The notes beneath the pieces were generated by a model. The model worked only from the letters and a program-made list of their open reading frames with translations, had not been told where the DNA came from and did no database searches. 64,000 nt of DNA from Rhea pennata. Taxonomy: Eukaryota; Chordata; Aves; Rheiformes; Rheidae. The DNA lies in NCBI RefSeq assembly GCF_028389875.1, contig NC_084664.1, positions 113,715,466-113,779,465 of the forward strand, read 5' to 3'. The translations under genes and the position numbers were made by a program. Shown here piece after piece: positions 1-13,532 of the stretch. Each line of letters starts with the position of its first letter. Within the stretch, counting starts at the first letter, position 1.

Positions 1-861
1 ATATGTGTTACATTAAATTCACATTAATGGTTCCACGCACACTGAAAGCTCTACCTTTCATGGACCTGTTTGTGATGTTTCCCATTAGCTATAGTTTAAA
101 TTTTTCAACATTTCCAAGTCTGCTTTTCAGGAGTATATAGTTCAGTCATGGGAAAATTCATATTGGGCTGAAATTTGCCATACAAGGAACCAGCCAAGAA
201 ATTAATGTTCTGAATCAAATAAAACTACTGAGAAACAGATATTTTTAGAAAATATGTCTTACTCTTAATACATGAAAATTATTTTTCAGATTATTTTTTA
301 AAGTTTTAGAGCATCACAGCAACTCAGTGCCTGTGGATTCTGAGGACACAAGGAAGAGTTAGTCTGAAGTTTATTAGATTTTCGTTAAACAAGTTATAGT
401 GCCATGGGTTAATTTCTTAATTTAAAATTTCCACTGAACTGCCAGTCCAGCTGCTTAGCCTGCTCTTCTGGTTCTACGCTTTCAGTTTGATGTGGAAGAA
501 AAGACATTTTCCAGCTTCCTAGTTTGAATGATGCACCTGCACTGATGTAAACGGCATGTAGCTCTGTAGAAGCTGGTGAGGTTACACTTGTGTAACTGCG
601 ATAGTGATAAGGAGCAAGAGCATTTAGTGCAGTGATCTATTGAAAACATTTAACGCTTGCATTGAGCAAATAAATTATAATGTCTCCACACTTAAAAGTT
701 GAAAGACGATGGGTCACGGGTGCAATGTATTTCTCTGCTGGAGTTCAAAAGAGCAGCTGCGGAGTACGGCATAAATAACAGCAGATATTGCCTTATTTTG
801 CAGTGAAAAATCAAGATTTATTGGCCTTGAAGTTAAATATTGACTCCAGATTTTCTTCAGT

Positions 862-863
<2 letters not shown>

Positions 864-904
<41 letters not shown>
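864..904. repeat. T homopolymer, 41 bases
   Basis: An uninterrupted run of T. It could be the poly(A) tail of a minus-strand retrocopy, but no recognisable gene sequence follows it on the right, so it is best called a simple repeat. Confidence 0.95.
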
Positions 905-907
<3 letters not shown>

Positions 908-1541
908 TCAAGGAGCAAATTAATCTTAGTATTTGACAAAAAGAATAGTAACACAAATTCAGGCCTGACAGAAGAAGGTTTAATTCTATAAACTTTCTAA
1001 GTGTTTGCCACCTTTTACATTAAGTATAGAAAAGGACCATTTTACATGTATTTTCAGCAGTATGTAGAGAAACCTGAATACCACAACCATTATTTGAGGA
1101 CTTCAACATTCTTCAACATGTTAAAGTCATAAATTACTAGGCATGATAAAGTTGCTTTCAAATCCTAGAGGAGCACTGAAAACCAATGAGTAAGGCAGAT
1201 ATTTAGGTATGCAGTCTAAAGATTTTGGCCCTAGCCTCAGGAAGAATCATTTTTTGAAAATAAAAAATTTACACATCTCATCTGCCTGAGTTCACTTAGT
1301 TCCCTCCCTCCTTTCCTGTTGCCCTCTGAAGAAGCAAGTATTTTCAGTTACCTTAGGACTGCTTTCACTGAAACACAAGCTAAGATTAGTTTGGGGTCAT
1401 TTGATATATAGGCCTGTATGTTTCTCAAGAACTTCTAATAATATATTTTCATATAAATTAAGAAAATTATACAACTATATATTATACTATACTATTATAA
1501 CTATATTATACAAAATTATACAACTATTTATTCTTAATGTT

Positions 1542-1857
1542 ATTAAATAACATTTTGCAAATTCCCACTTTTAGTTGTAGATTTGTGTTACGCCTCCTGC
1601 CCCTTAAAGGGCCCTTTAATACTCGGGATTTTCTCTCTGTTAAAGTACCTAGATTTGGATCAATTTAAGCCTCCCGCTGTAACCCTTAGTCCCCTGGTAG
1701 AACTCGTAGCGCCGAGCCTGAAACGGCTGGTAAGACTCACAGCCTCCCACCTACGGACAGGGGAGTCACTGGAGTCCGTGGCCTCACAGCAGACCTCTCC
1801 CATCTGCGCTGCTCTGGAGCCAAAGACCTTAAAGACCATTAAATAATGGTTTGCAAA
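1542..1857. repeat. 276-bp CpG-containing block between 20-bp imperfect direct repeats
   Basis: The sequence attaaataacattttgcaaa at 1542-1561 recurs at 1838-1857 with 17 of 20 bases identical. The 276 bases between are GC-richer than the surrounding intron, carry several CpGs and include a perfect 16-bp palindrome at 1604-1619. This looks like a decayed target-site duplication around an insertion. No poly(A), LTR termini or known family is recognised. An 87-codon open frame spans it but has no domain I know. Confidence 0.5.
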
Positions 1858-4800
1858 GACTTAGCTTTCCATAAGCTATTGAGTAAAGGATTATGGATTC
1901 ATTTTAACAAATTCAGCCATGGGTATGTGTTCCAGGAAGAGCAGTATTGTTAGTATTACTGCTAGAGCTATTCTTATTGTAGCCACATGTTTAATGCTTT
2001 GTTAGGGGATGGTCTAATAAATTTCCCGTGATGTCTAAAAATGGCAGATTTTTACGATGCTTATGTACACTCTGCAGATTTAGTAGGATCTTTCAATGGA
2101 TTTGTTAACTTCCAAATTTCTGTGTTTGCACTAGAAGTTTCATCTATTTAACAATGTGATTCCATTGACATTAGGTAGTTCTTATGCTTTGGGACTTCTG
2201 ACTAGTTGCTTTTCTTGTCTGTGACTACAGTGCTCTCAATGCCATTCTGCATAGTTTTTCCTCCGTTATAACAAGCAGATTTAATTCTGCTATTCTTCAG
2301 CTGTTTGTCAAGAGAAACATTCCACATTTGCTTGTTTCATTATTAGGAGAGAAAACAAGAATTGCATTTATCAGCCACACTTCTGCTTCTGTATGGGAAG
2401 CTTCTTATAATAATTTACGGAAAAAGAATTTCCTCTTAGATACAGAGGATTTTTAAATAAGTAAAATCACAGAAATTGTGATGGTACTGCATGGAAACAA
2501 TCCTTTTATCAGGACTATTGGACCTCATGTTATACAGCCAGTGCACATTGGCACAACTGTGTGAAAAAAGTTGTGGCTGAATGAGGAATTTATTCTAAGC
2601 CTGCTTTTTATCCAGGAAATTGGATGCTAGTGAGATGTGTATGAGCCAGGATGTGAGGAGAGCTCAGGAGGCAGAGATATTGCAGGACGCAGAGAAGACA
2701 GGAGAGAGGCAAAACAGGAGAACAGAATGAGAAAAACTGAAAGGTGGTAGCTGAATTGGGTCATAGTCCTTCCTCTTAACCTAGAAATCCAGATTCATGG
2801 CGGAAACAATCTATTTTGAAAAGTAAGATTCAGGAAAGAGAGGTAAAGGCTGAGGTTGGTTGGGGGAGGTTCATTAGGATGAAGGATGGAAACAGGATTT
2901 ATTGTCTTTGCTGTCAAGCCTGCAATACTTCTGAAGAAAAAAACCCTACCTTTAGAAAGTGGTTTTAGAAGGGCAGCGAGGTGAAAAATAAATCCTATTG
3001 CTGTCAGCCACTCTCCTTTGGAGATGATTTAATGCAGTGTTCTCGATTCAGCTGAAGGGAGTCAACCAGCACAATTCCAGAGGAACAGCATTTATACCTG
3101 AACATAATTTTGCTCCCGTAGTTGAACATGTAGCCCCAGGAGATTAGAAATTAATTTACAGCCATTGGATTTATGACCATGAACTAAGTGTACGTAGGGA
3201 TCCTCGCTTTTCGTTTTGTGACGACATTTCAGCCACACAATGTTAGGACTGTAGAGAGTTGATTTTGTCATGGAAAAGGCTAGTCAGAAGTGGCTTTGGG
3301 CTCTTTTCATTCACAGCCGTAATTTAATAGGTGAACAGAGCATGGTTGCATTCACTTAATGTGTTTTCCGCACCCACATTGGTTTATGAGGTCCTACTCT
3401 GCCCTTTCTCATGGCCCACTTTATTTTGGTACAAAAGTTTAGTCACTTGGTCCCATTCCAAATAAGTGGTCTATTTAACTGTGAAGTATCCACCACTACT
3501 GGAAACACCTTCAACACTTATTTTGTGAGGGCCTATTTTAAATTACAAATAATGTCCTCAGTAAGACTTTCCATTGGAAAAGAGGCAATTCTTCATCTCA
3601 GTGAAGGCAATGGAAGCCTTACCACTTTCTCCAATGGATAAAGGGAGATAAAGGTCTGTTTATTAATTTGAGGTCTTAACCCTTGATTAACTTTCTTCAA
3701 TTCTGTTGATGTCAGTTTTTCATTACGATATTCCAGCTTGAACATGTAACAAAGGTTGTAAACAAAGATACCTCCACATTTTACTTCTAACAAATCTCAG
3801 TCTCTAGAACTTTTTCAAACTTTTGCTTTCCCACATGAAAATGGAATACTTGTTCATAGTCTGCAGGCAATTATTTTTTTTTCCTCCTAAAAGTCTCATC
3901 AAAAGTAGTTCTGTATTTTTCACTAATGGAAAAAGAGAAATACAATTTTTATGCCATCCAATATAGTTGAAACTTTATTTTGTTCTGCCCCACCAGGTAG
4001 TGGGGGTGAAAAAAAAATCTGATGAATGAGAAGGGCATCCAGTGTGCTTCCTTTTGCCAGTGAGAATTGGATAAGATTCATACGCATTACAAGTGTTTAA
4101 AAGCACACTTTACAGAGATGCATGGGATTTTATAATACACTTAAATAAATGACCTGCCGAGATTCCATTAGAAGTTCACATGTGCACGTACGTACATTCC
4201 TCAGAAATTTCCATGGAACAGATGGTCTCCTAGTATTCCCATTTGAGTTAAGCATGCACATAAAAAAAGTTTAGTTTTTGTACATAGTTGGAATACTGTT
4301 TGTGGCAATGTGAGTGAATACAAAACCATTGCCTCATTGTTAATGACTGGAGTGCTCGTTTGGAGGGGGTGAGCTTTTCTTCACTCTATAAAGCAAAGAT
4401 CCAATCTAGCATTTTTTAGCGTTGTCCATAAAATAATGTGAAGCGTTAGAGAAGAGGTTAGTAAAACTAACAGTAAAGGCTTCCTGAAAGGAGAATGGAT
4501 TTTTAACCTGTGCTTTGGAAGGTATCACCATTTCCCTGCAGTATAGGTGGCCTGTATCATGACCTAGCAGACTTAGAGCCTCAGCCAAGATCATGTTGCC
4601 CTTTTAGAGAAATGTATCACAAAAGCCACAAAGCACAAAGTTGTTATTTTTTCTTCTTACCAGTTAATGTAATACCATTACTAAGGTCACTAACACCTAA
4701 ATACTGTATTATAAGCATACCTACTTTGAGGAAAAATACATACTTTGAGGCTGTTAGATTTTTTCCTCTTTTCAGTCTAGTGTAATTTGAGTTAAGACTA

Positions 4801-7099
4801 AAAACTATGTACGTTAGTCATGAAATTTTACCACCTTCATTAGGAGCTATGTTTCATTAGGAAGCTTGTTTATTTAAGAATGGAGGGCACAGATTTAGAC
4901 GGTTAAGAGAAGAAATGACATTACTTAGCCATCTGGCTAAATGCCGTAACTCTGAAGGGCAAATCCATCTTTGCTAATGCTTTATTCAATCTAGTTTTAA
5001 TTAACTCATCAGATGGCATATCCACAGATTGTCTTAGGAGGCTATTGCACAGTCCAAAAGATCTGTCTTTGATCTCCCCATAGATCTGGCAATATATCTT
5101 CTTGCCAGTCACTCTGAAATTCTCTAGTGCTAGAGTTTGAGAGAGGCTTTTTACTGTAATGTACTGTCACTATCATGCCTGTCAATGAACAGGTCTTTAA
5201 TTCATATATGACTTTTATTTTCCTTTAACTGTTCTAGTTTTTCTATCTCTTGAATGGCTGAATTAGATTTGGAGGGTGGTTAGTTCCAGAGAAGTGCACT
5301 GAGTGATCCCTTGCTTGATTTTTATTACTTGAGGGCAGGCACATCTCTCTTGTTCCAGATAGTTATTTAAAAGCACCAATATTTACTGTTTTTTGTTCCA
5401 GTTTGAGTTAAGCACTAGACATGTGTTTGAATCTAATAGTATATGGGATATTGGACCCTCTGTAGTGTGATCTTCTTACCACATTTCTATGGCTGAACAT
5501 TAAACACTAGCAAGTCCCTGTTTTTTTGTAAGATTTACCATGATAGTCCTTCAGTTCTACTCATAATATTTGTGTAACATACAGTTCAGACACTCAGCAG
5601 TCTCTGCTTAGCCTGTGTTGTGGTTGGGCTTTTTTGTATCCTTTCAATTAAGATATTTAGTGTTTAATCACAGTAGGACATTGTTTGGAAATAGTATATA
5701 ATTAAATGGTGATGGTTAGTGAAGTGTATAATTAGGATTTTTGACAATTCATTGTGTATCTCTGGTCTACTGTGAAGAAGAACAAAGCCAAAGGGAAAAT
5801 GCTGGCTGGGTTATATAAATAAGTGAGAGATGATGGTTAGGCTGAAAAATGAGGGCTCTTCCCTCCTTTAATGAAAGGGTTTGTATACATTACATAGAAT
5901 AAAGTATGTCTTAGGCAGAAAGCTTTCCAGAGATAATAGTGTTGGCCCTCTGAGACTCTTTATTATGTCAGACATGGGATTACGGATTTATGGGAAGAGG
6001 CTGCTACCTCTGGCAGATTCAGTTTCATGAAGGAGAATTTACCCTGCCTCTGCTGGGTGCAGAATTTTGGGCCCTGACCTGCAGATCAGGAAGGGTGGGG
6101 GGATTTTTCCAAGGTGTGCAAGAGAAAAAAATCCTCCATTTCCCCTGAAACAGCCTGCGTTCTTCTAGCAAGCCTGACCTGAGAGCTAAGTGCCCCCCTA
6201 GTTTCTCCAGGGGAGGGTGGAAACACTGAAGCCTGCTCTCCTGCCAGCCCCAAGCCCCCGCCCCAAGGCAGAGCCCTTCCAGCGTGGTGGTCAGAGTGGC
6301 ACTTTAGGGCCAGGATCCTGAGAAGCAGTAAACGGCTGATACTTTTTTTTTGTTTTCTGGCCTGCAGCCTTGAGGAACCACTTCTCAGGAGTCCTTCTTC
6401 TTTTTTTTTTTTTTAAAAAGAAAAAACTGTCTAGGAATATACTGATCTCCTAAAATGCAAGCTGAAATTCTCACGTAACAGCTACAAGAAAGGGGCATCA
6501 AGGTGAAAAAGCAATCAATAGTGTGAAACTTATGAAAAAATTACAGGAACAGGCAACACTTTCCTTGGCAGGAGTTGCACAACTTAAATCCTTATACGCA
6601 GAACAGGCTTTTGAGGTTTTTCTTTTTTTCTTTCTTGAATTTATTCATACAAGGCATGAGCTATGTAACAGGGCAATCAGATTATGCAGGGCACTGCAGA
6701 AACTCATGAGGATGGAATGATTCAGGGTTGGTCAATTTATTTATTAATTTATGAAGAAAGAGGCACTGTCTTGCAGTGTTTGCTTGGAATACAGAGTGGC
6801 TGTTTCAGCCACTGTCTTGCTGCCATGTTTCATGATTTTCCACGTGGCATAGGAAAACTGGCACTGGTTAGGTGAGTACCTACCCACCGCTTAGCCTTCA
6901 AGCTAAGCTGCTTTAATTGCTTCCTAGTAAACAAACGGAAACCTTTTCAAAATAAACATAGCTTGCATTTACCCCTATTTGGCTAAAAAAACAGAAGCAA
7001 AACTAGTAAATTCCACACCAAGTGACAGCATGTTAGTGCTGTTTTTTCCAATGGCATTGTAAAAATCTGAAAATAGACTTAACCGGGCTATTACAATCA

Positions 7100-7640
7100 A
7101 CCTACTCGTAAGCAAACATTGCAGCACCTGTGCTAGCAGGACCACTTGCCATGAAGGAAACCGGCCTTGAGAAGACTCTGGATGTGGGAGGAAAGCTGCC
7201 ACTCACCAGGCCCAGAGCCAAGGAGGAGGGGAGTCACGGCAAGAGGCTGGGCGAGGAGTGAAGCAGGGGTTGTCAGAGGACATGATTCTGTGGTATCGCA
7301 CATCTTTTGTAACGTGTAATGAACGGTGGGTCCTGGTTTACCCAGTCCATAGCTCTTCCCCAGAAAAGCCCTGCGTGCGGATTTGTGCAGGTGAGGGGCA
7401 GAGGAATAAGGAGCTGCCCGGTCTGAAGAAAGGCAGCGGAGGGGATTGCGCCAGCAAGGCCCTCCACCGCTGTAACCTACGGACGTGACGCTCTCTTGCA
7501 GCCCCGTTATGCAGTAACTGTGAAATTTGCTCATTGAGCCCTTGCCACAGTTCTCCAGATTTGTGTGTCCAGCCGCATTTTCGGTCACACAGCAGGAGCG
7601 GGGCTGGGGGGCTGTGCAGCAGCTAGAGAGCCTCAATAAA
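7100..7640. other. GC-richer block in COLEC12 5' intron
   Basis: About 540 bases are clearly GC-richer than the AT-rich intron around them. They contain a donor-like GCAG/GTGAGG near 7390 and an acceptor-like CTCTCTTGCAG ending at 7500. A 167-codon minus-strand frame crosses it, without a recognisable domain. It could be an unrecognised old repeat, a regulatory element or an alternative exon. Confidence 0.3.
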
Positions 7641-10488
7641 TGCTATACTTGCCGTGGCTACAGCTTTGTGCAATAGGCCTTCCCCATCCTGTAACTCTGA
7701 TAACCCTAATATGTGGGGATGGATCAGTATGCATTAGGCACAGAAAAGGTAGAAAAGGAAAGGTCATGCCTATTTACACTCAGCTCAAGCTACAGCCTTT
7801 CTAGTTCAAGAACATACTCTAAACTGAAAGAAAGTGGAGAGTTATCTCAAAATAAAAAAAGCAAAGTTTAAATGAGTCTCAGGTTTTGCCGTTTATAAGC
7901 ATTATAAAGAATGATTTGTTTCCTGAGGTGCTTTCTGTTAGTCACGTGGAGTCACTGAATCATCAGTTTTGCTGACTGTAACTAAACCATTCATAGAGGA
8001 TTGCAGGAATCGTTACCAAGAAGGTAGGTTATTAACCTGTAAAAGCACAGAAAAGAGGACAAAAATCTCAGTTTGAATTTTGCGGCTGGATAGATCTGGT
8101 AAACTCAAAGCTGTATGAGTTTTTTTGTTGGCAAAGATGTGTCTGCTCTTGATCAGAGTGTGCTAATGTGATACGCTGATTTTATGTCAATACAAAGGCC
8201 TCTCTCACAAAACATGCATGTATACACATATGCACACACGCACATATATATATATGTATGTGCATGCACTCTTATATGCCTGAATTTGAAAATCCTCTCT
8301 AGCTGCCCGAAGGGCAGATTTACTTTCCTCTTGAGGCCTAATTATGCTTATTAGAACAAAACTGCCATTTCACACTTGTGTGCCTCAACTTAAGCACCAG
8401 CAGCTAGATTTTTTTAAGAGATTTAGTTATTTAAATCTAGAAAAATATTCCTGATGGGTTTCCTAAAGGGATCGTCTACATTTGCTAGTGAATTAGGCAC
8501 GCACTGGGTGCAGCTCTGCATGGTAAAGTACCTCTGAATATCTGATTCCTACCTACATGTTCTACAGAAGCTGATTATGCTCCATAGTGTGTTCAGGCCC
8601 CTTTAAATATAGTTATTAGATCTATTGCTCATTAGTTTTGAAAGCATTAGTCTCAAGAAATTTATCATTTTAAGGCTGTAAACTAGGCTTGCAGTCTTCC
8701 CTTGGAGCTTCAGGGGATGTTATCTCTTTATATACAAATCACACTGGGAAAAAACTCTCCTAACTAATGTATGTACTTTTTTTCCTGCACTACATTTCTT
8801 CAGTTATCTTATGAGTACTTTTTTGTCAGGGTTACCTTACGTCTTTGTGAATACAGATCTGCTAGCAGAAATATTATGAGGCCACCTAAGATCCTGAAGC
8901 CAGAGCCAAGAAAAGGACACGGAGGAAAATACTCTCGAAAATAATTACTGAGCAAGAAAATATGCGTGCATATCATACTCAAGTGTTTTAAGACATAGTT
9001 CCTGAAGCATAATACATTTGAGGAGTCAGGCATTTTGTAGGGTGTCTACTCCATGTCAAAAAGGAAAGGTATTTAGTCTTCCAGTAAAAAACACAGAACA
9101 ACAACAAAAAAACTCAACCCCTCCCCCCCAAAAATGCAGTTTTATCTGGAGCCCCAAAGGAATCTGCAGATGTATACCCCCTGCATGAGAACAAAGTCTT
9201 CAGTCGCTAGAATGTAATGCTATAAAAACAAATACTACAAAGCCTGGTAACAGGGGGATGTCTCACTTGCATATTTTTTGTGACCATCTTGGTTTGCAGA
9301 GAAGGGGGTCCCCAAAGCATGTGAGCCAGCAGGATCTCTTTGTACTGGGTCGCTGTCTGTTTGGCCAGATGTCTTCCCAACAGTGAGACAGAAAAACCAG
9401 AGCTCTTATTAAAATAAGTCGGGGAAGGGAATGGAAAAAAAGCATGTGTCCAGTGAAACGAGGCACATTGTGTCCCATCTGATATTTATTAAACGTTGAT
9501 CAAATCAGCAGTGAGAAATGCACATCATCCGGAAGTGACCTTGACTCCCAGGGTTTTGAAGTTAGTGACAAATGTCTGGGAGCAGACCAACATTAAAACC
9601 ATGTGTACCGAACCCAGAGAGGCGTATGCTGCGCAAGGAGCAACAATAACAAACTGAGAAGATCTGACTTAAGCCGAGAGCCCTGTTTGGCAGGTTTTGC
9701 ATCTGTTGTGTCAGTGGAATGGGCATGTAGGGTCTTTCCCTGTATATTCACTTTACAGCTTTACAGCTTTCTAGATGAGCTGGAAATCTACACATCTCCT
9801 GGAAGAACACCACATTATGGGTAAGCCATGAAAGCAGGCAGCCAAGTGAATAAAAACGCAATTGATTCTGGTGAAAATTTTGTCAGATTAAAATCCAAGT
9901 GTGGTTTCCTTCAATACTTGATGCTGAGTTTTTATGACAAAGCTGTATATTTTATGCCAGCCTGCTGGCTTTTGTGTAATCACAGGGAGCACAGGGAATC
10001 TTCTCCCAGCTGTTGTTTCTTAATATTTTGGTTACCGTGTCTTTTGAGATCAACCCTTTAATAAAAGGGTCCTTACAGTGACAGACATCTCCTGTATCAG
10101 AACAACCCTATTTGGGATTGGTCCTAAGGCAGGATAGTGGGGAAGAACAACTGTGCAAGTCAAATCCAGGTTCCCTGTTTGGAGAGGTTAGGGAGCCCTG
10201 ATTCTGTTACGTTCATCCTTCCACAGAGAGGGCTACCTTCCCTGTTTTCACCTTTGCTCATAGCCCGGGTTGTTCAACCACACAAAAAGGCACCAGAAAC
10301 ATTCTTCAAAATCTTTTCTTCTGGGTATCTCTAACTTATCTCTATCTCTAACTTTCATGTATTTAGTAAACTCTAAGGTCAGACAGTACTAGCAGCAGAA
10401 TAGCTGCTACGTAGCTAATAGTTATGTATTTGTAACAAAGAATAAATCCAGTGGTTCTGAAAGACTTACTGTGTCCATCTCCAAGCAG

Positions 10489-10490
<2 letters not shown>

Positions 10491-10528
<38 letters not shown>
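10491..10528. repeat. A homopolymer, 38 bases
   Basis: An uninterrupted A run inside the COLEC12 5' intron. The sequence to its left shows no open reading frame or AATAAA placed as a retrocopy would need, so it is treated as a simple repeat. Confidence 0.95.
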
Positions 10529-10532
<4 letters not shown>

Positions 10533-13409
10533 TTTCAGCTCCCTGATTTTTTATTCCAGCCCTGGACTTGGGGCAAGTTAGATGAAAGTAGTGTGCGTTA
10601 GATGACAAGTGAGCTGCAGTTTTAAGCTGGTGTGCAGAAAGAGCCAGCAGGCAATGCAATATAGAGTTCCAGCCCAGCTGAGTTAATGGAATCACTTTAG
10701 CCCGTATGATTGCTTTCATACGCTGTGTTTATGTTATTGATACCAACAGGGCTGGATTGTAAAAGATGGAAAGGTCTGGCTTTTGTTGGGGTGCCGCTCT
10801 GATGTCAGTTTGAAATACGCTGAAAGTGAAATCTCCCAAAAGCCAAAGTGCTGTTTTATTGGAGCAGCGATAGCGAGGACTGAGACAAGTGAAACCTGAT
10901 CTTTATGAAGTATTGGAACATATATGATACCAGATGATGAACTGCTATACAGTCAGTGACATCAGCAAACTTTCGGCCCACTGCACTATCCAGGAAGTCA
11001 GTGTACAGTGATGGAAAGCAGGGCATGTCATAAAATGAGTAACCTTAATGTGACACCAGAATCAAGTGAAACTTCTCTATGTGCAGTTGCTGTCAGAGAT
11101 TTAGTTATTTCTGCTTTTCCCTGCACTTTGTACTCTGCAGTCTATCGATCTTCCCAGTAACAGATCTGATCTTGCCTTCATTAGTATGAGAATCAAGCTT
11201 TCTGTTATCCATGTGGGTTACAAGGCGAATGTGGTGTGCGTTAAGCTCCAAACTTCCAGTGGTTTTTGGTATGTAGCATGTTCAAAGACTTGCAGAATTG
11301 GAATCCAATTCTTAAGTCCTGCAGAGGAAGAGCCTGGCATTCAGGGCATAGTACATAGCACTCAATAAGCTCTGCGTACCAGTTAACAGCAGCAGAAAGG
11401 CACCCAAGATGCCATGAGTCCCCCTTATGAAATAATTTCAGTCTCTGAATACCTGCTACAGAACTCTGGAAAACCACACGTTCCCTCTCTGGTCTCTTCA
11501 ACAACCAGAACTTCCCTCTAGCAAACTCCTTGTGACTGTCTGCGAAGCAAACAAAAACAGCCTACACATCAGGATCCATAAGGATGTTTGTTGAATTATG
11601 GACTCTTTGCCATATCTTGTGTGGCACAGGAGTTAGCAGTCTTCCAAGTCCCAGCACCGCCAAATGGGCTCTGCATTTGCCCATCTCTGACAGCTTCTTT
11701 CTTTTTTACCTACACAGGAAGGAGAGAATCCTCCCCCCTCTGCCGTTTCTGTTCTTAGGTTTATACATGTGATCTTTGTTTTATTTTCCTCTGATATATC
11801 TGAAAAAAAAAATCTGAATGTGCCCAACTGGTCTTATGCCTAAATCCCAAGTATTGCAAATCCATGACATCACTTTCATCACACGGCAACAGGATATGGC
11901 ATCAGAGCTGAAAGGCTTAGGAAACATGAGATAACACAATGTGGAAAGAGGAGCTGACCTGCACAAGATGCGTTGCTGCCTTGTCCAAGGCTAATATACA
12001 TGCAAAGGGTATTGAGAAAAATGCCTTGTCAAATAAACTTTGTATAAATCCTCTTCCTGAGTTGCTTCAGCATGGTAATCCCTCCTTCAAGTACTGTAGG
12101 CTTAAGGAAGTCACTAGAAACTGCTGTTCCTTGAGAGGGAAATAGAGTTGACTTAGCTTGGTATGTCAGTCACCAGTCCTCAGTAAACACAGGGGAAATG
12201 CCCTGTGCTTTCCTCTTAAAAAGTGAAAAATTAAAAACTGTTCTGCAGAAGGTCATGAGTTGGGAAAAGCAAAATCAGCTGTAGGTTACGCCTCAGGGGA
12301 AATATAAGTTACTCATAAAAAGTTACAGAGCAAGTTTTGATTAGTTAAGTAATCTGGTACATGCAATTTATTAGAGCTTAAAGCTTTCCTATGGGACTCC
12401 TCTAATGGTACACAAATAGAGTAAAATATCAAAAAGAAGTGCATTTTTTGACAGACACAGAAAGCTACATTTATCCTGATCTACATAATGCACATTGGAA
12501 GGAGGGATAAATCCAGCACATTCATTCCAGCACAGTCATCAGATTTTCTTGTTTTTACACATTCATCTTTCTTCTGAATTTCTTGGTAACTTATTCAAAT
12601 CTTCCATTACTTTCAAGCTGTTTCAGAGGATCCCATGGAGAAAAGAGGAATATTGGTTCCCCCCCCCAATAAGCTGACTGATATCAAAACATGCTGTTAA
12701 AAGTTCAAATATCAAACAGTAAAGGTTTATTTTTGCTTATCAACTTGATGCCCCTTTTCCTAAACTTTTCTACCTGGACAAAATAATCAGCATGATTTTA
12801 CCAGTATAGATCTACCACTAGGTTTACCAGTGGGGTATCCTTTATTCTCTTGGGAAATGGTACTTTCCAAAACAAAACAAAAATCTCCTTACGGGAAGAA
12901 AACATTCACATGGTAGCCATTTTTGGTGACTGTTGCAAAATAGGGCCAGTACTCCTATCAGCTTCTCACAACACCATTTTACATCTGTGTTTTCATCCTG
13001 CCTGAGTATCTACTGTCTCCTGTTGCCAGTGCAGGGAGACTGGATGCTGGGAGGTGCTACTGCAGGATGCTGACAGCAACCATTTGAATAACCATTTGAC
13101 TTCCAAAGCTCCCCATAGCTTCTGAAGCTCCTGAAAATAGTACTGTCTCTTGGTAAAGCCACGTTTTTTCCAGTGAAATAGAACCTACTTCTCTTTAATG
13201 CTGTGAAATCCGTAAGTGATTGTATAGCTAAACTGATGCTTTAACAGCTGTGGAGGCTATTCAGGCAGCACAGGCGAATAGGTACCCGTTTATCATCTGC
13301 TTACATAAATATTTCATTCTTTAGAAAATAGAGGAGAAGAAATAGGGAGATAAAACCAGCAATGTGTTCTTTGCCCTTGTTTTAAATTTCTTAAAATCTT
13401 CTTTTGCAG

Positions 13410-13532
13410 GTATTCAGGAGGGGACTCAATGTACCAAATGTAAAAATAATTGGGCACTGAAGTTTTCCATCATCCTATTATATATTTTATGTGCCCTGTT
13501 AACAATTACAGTAGCCATTCTGGGATATAAAG
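13410..13532 (+). CDS. COLEC12: COLEC12 exon: juxtamembrane and transmembrane segment
   Basis: The acceptor CTTTTGCAG precedes 13410 and the donor GTATGT follows 13532. The exon begins inside a Gly codon whose first base comes from the missing upstream exon. It encodes a cytoplasmic CTKCKNN stretch, whose cysteines might be lipid-modified (inference), followed by 20 hydrophobic residues at 13463-13522. That span is the signal anchor of a type II protein. It ends in phase 1. Confidence 0.97.

Larger units (their letters stand above)
1..13409 (+). other. COLEC12: COLEC12 5' intron (5' part outside window)
   Basis: This AT-rich non-coding stretch ends in the acceptor of the transmembrane exon. 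The exon encoding the start of the cytoplasmic tail should lie upstream, and I could not find it here. The stretch contains T and A homopolymers (864-904, 10491-10528), an AT-rich low-complexity patch (about 1430-1535), a CpG-containing block flanked by direct repeats (1542-1857), and a GC-richer block (about 7100-7640). Short open frames here show no recognisable domain or codon bias and are treated as chance. Confidence 0.8.

Noticed and set aside
4921..5112. 63-codon minus-strand frame with protein-like composition
   Set aside because: It could be an old repeat remnant, but I cannot name a family and there are no exon signals or similarity I recognise.
7133..7636. 167-codon minus-strand frame
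   Set aside because: No recognisable domain, no supporting splice structure, and it lies in a GC-richer patch where stops are rarer.
8221..8280. Alternating CA/TA/TG stretch as an origin or cruciform
   Set aside because: An ordinary imperfect microsatellite with no further support.
1..13400. First COLEC12 coding exon
   Set aside because: I looked for a short exon coding the cytoplasmic start and found no match; it most likely lies left of the window.
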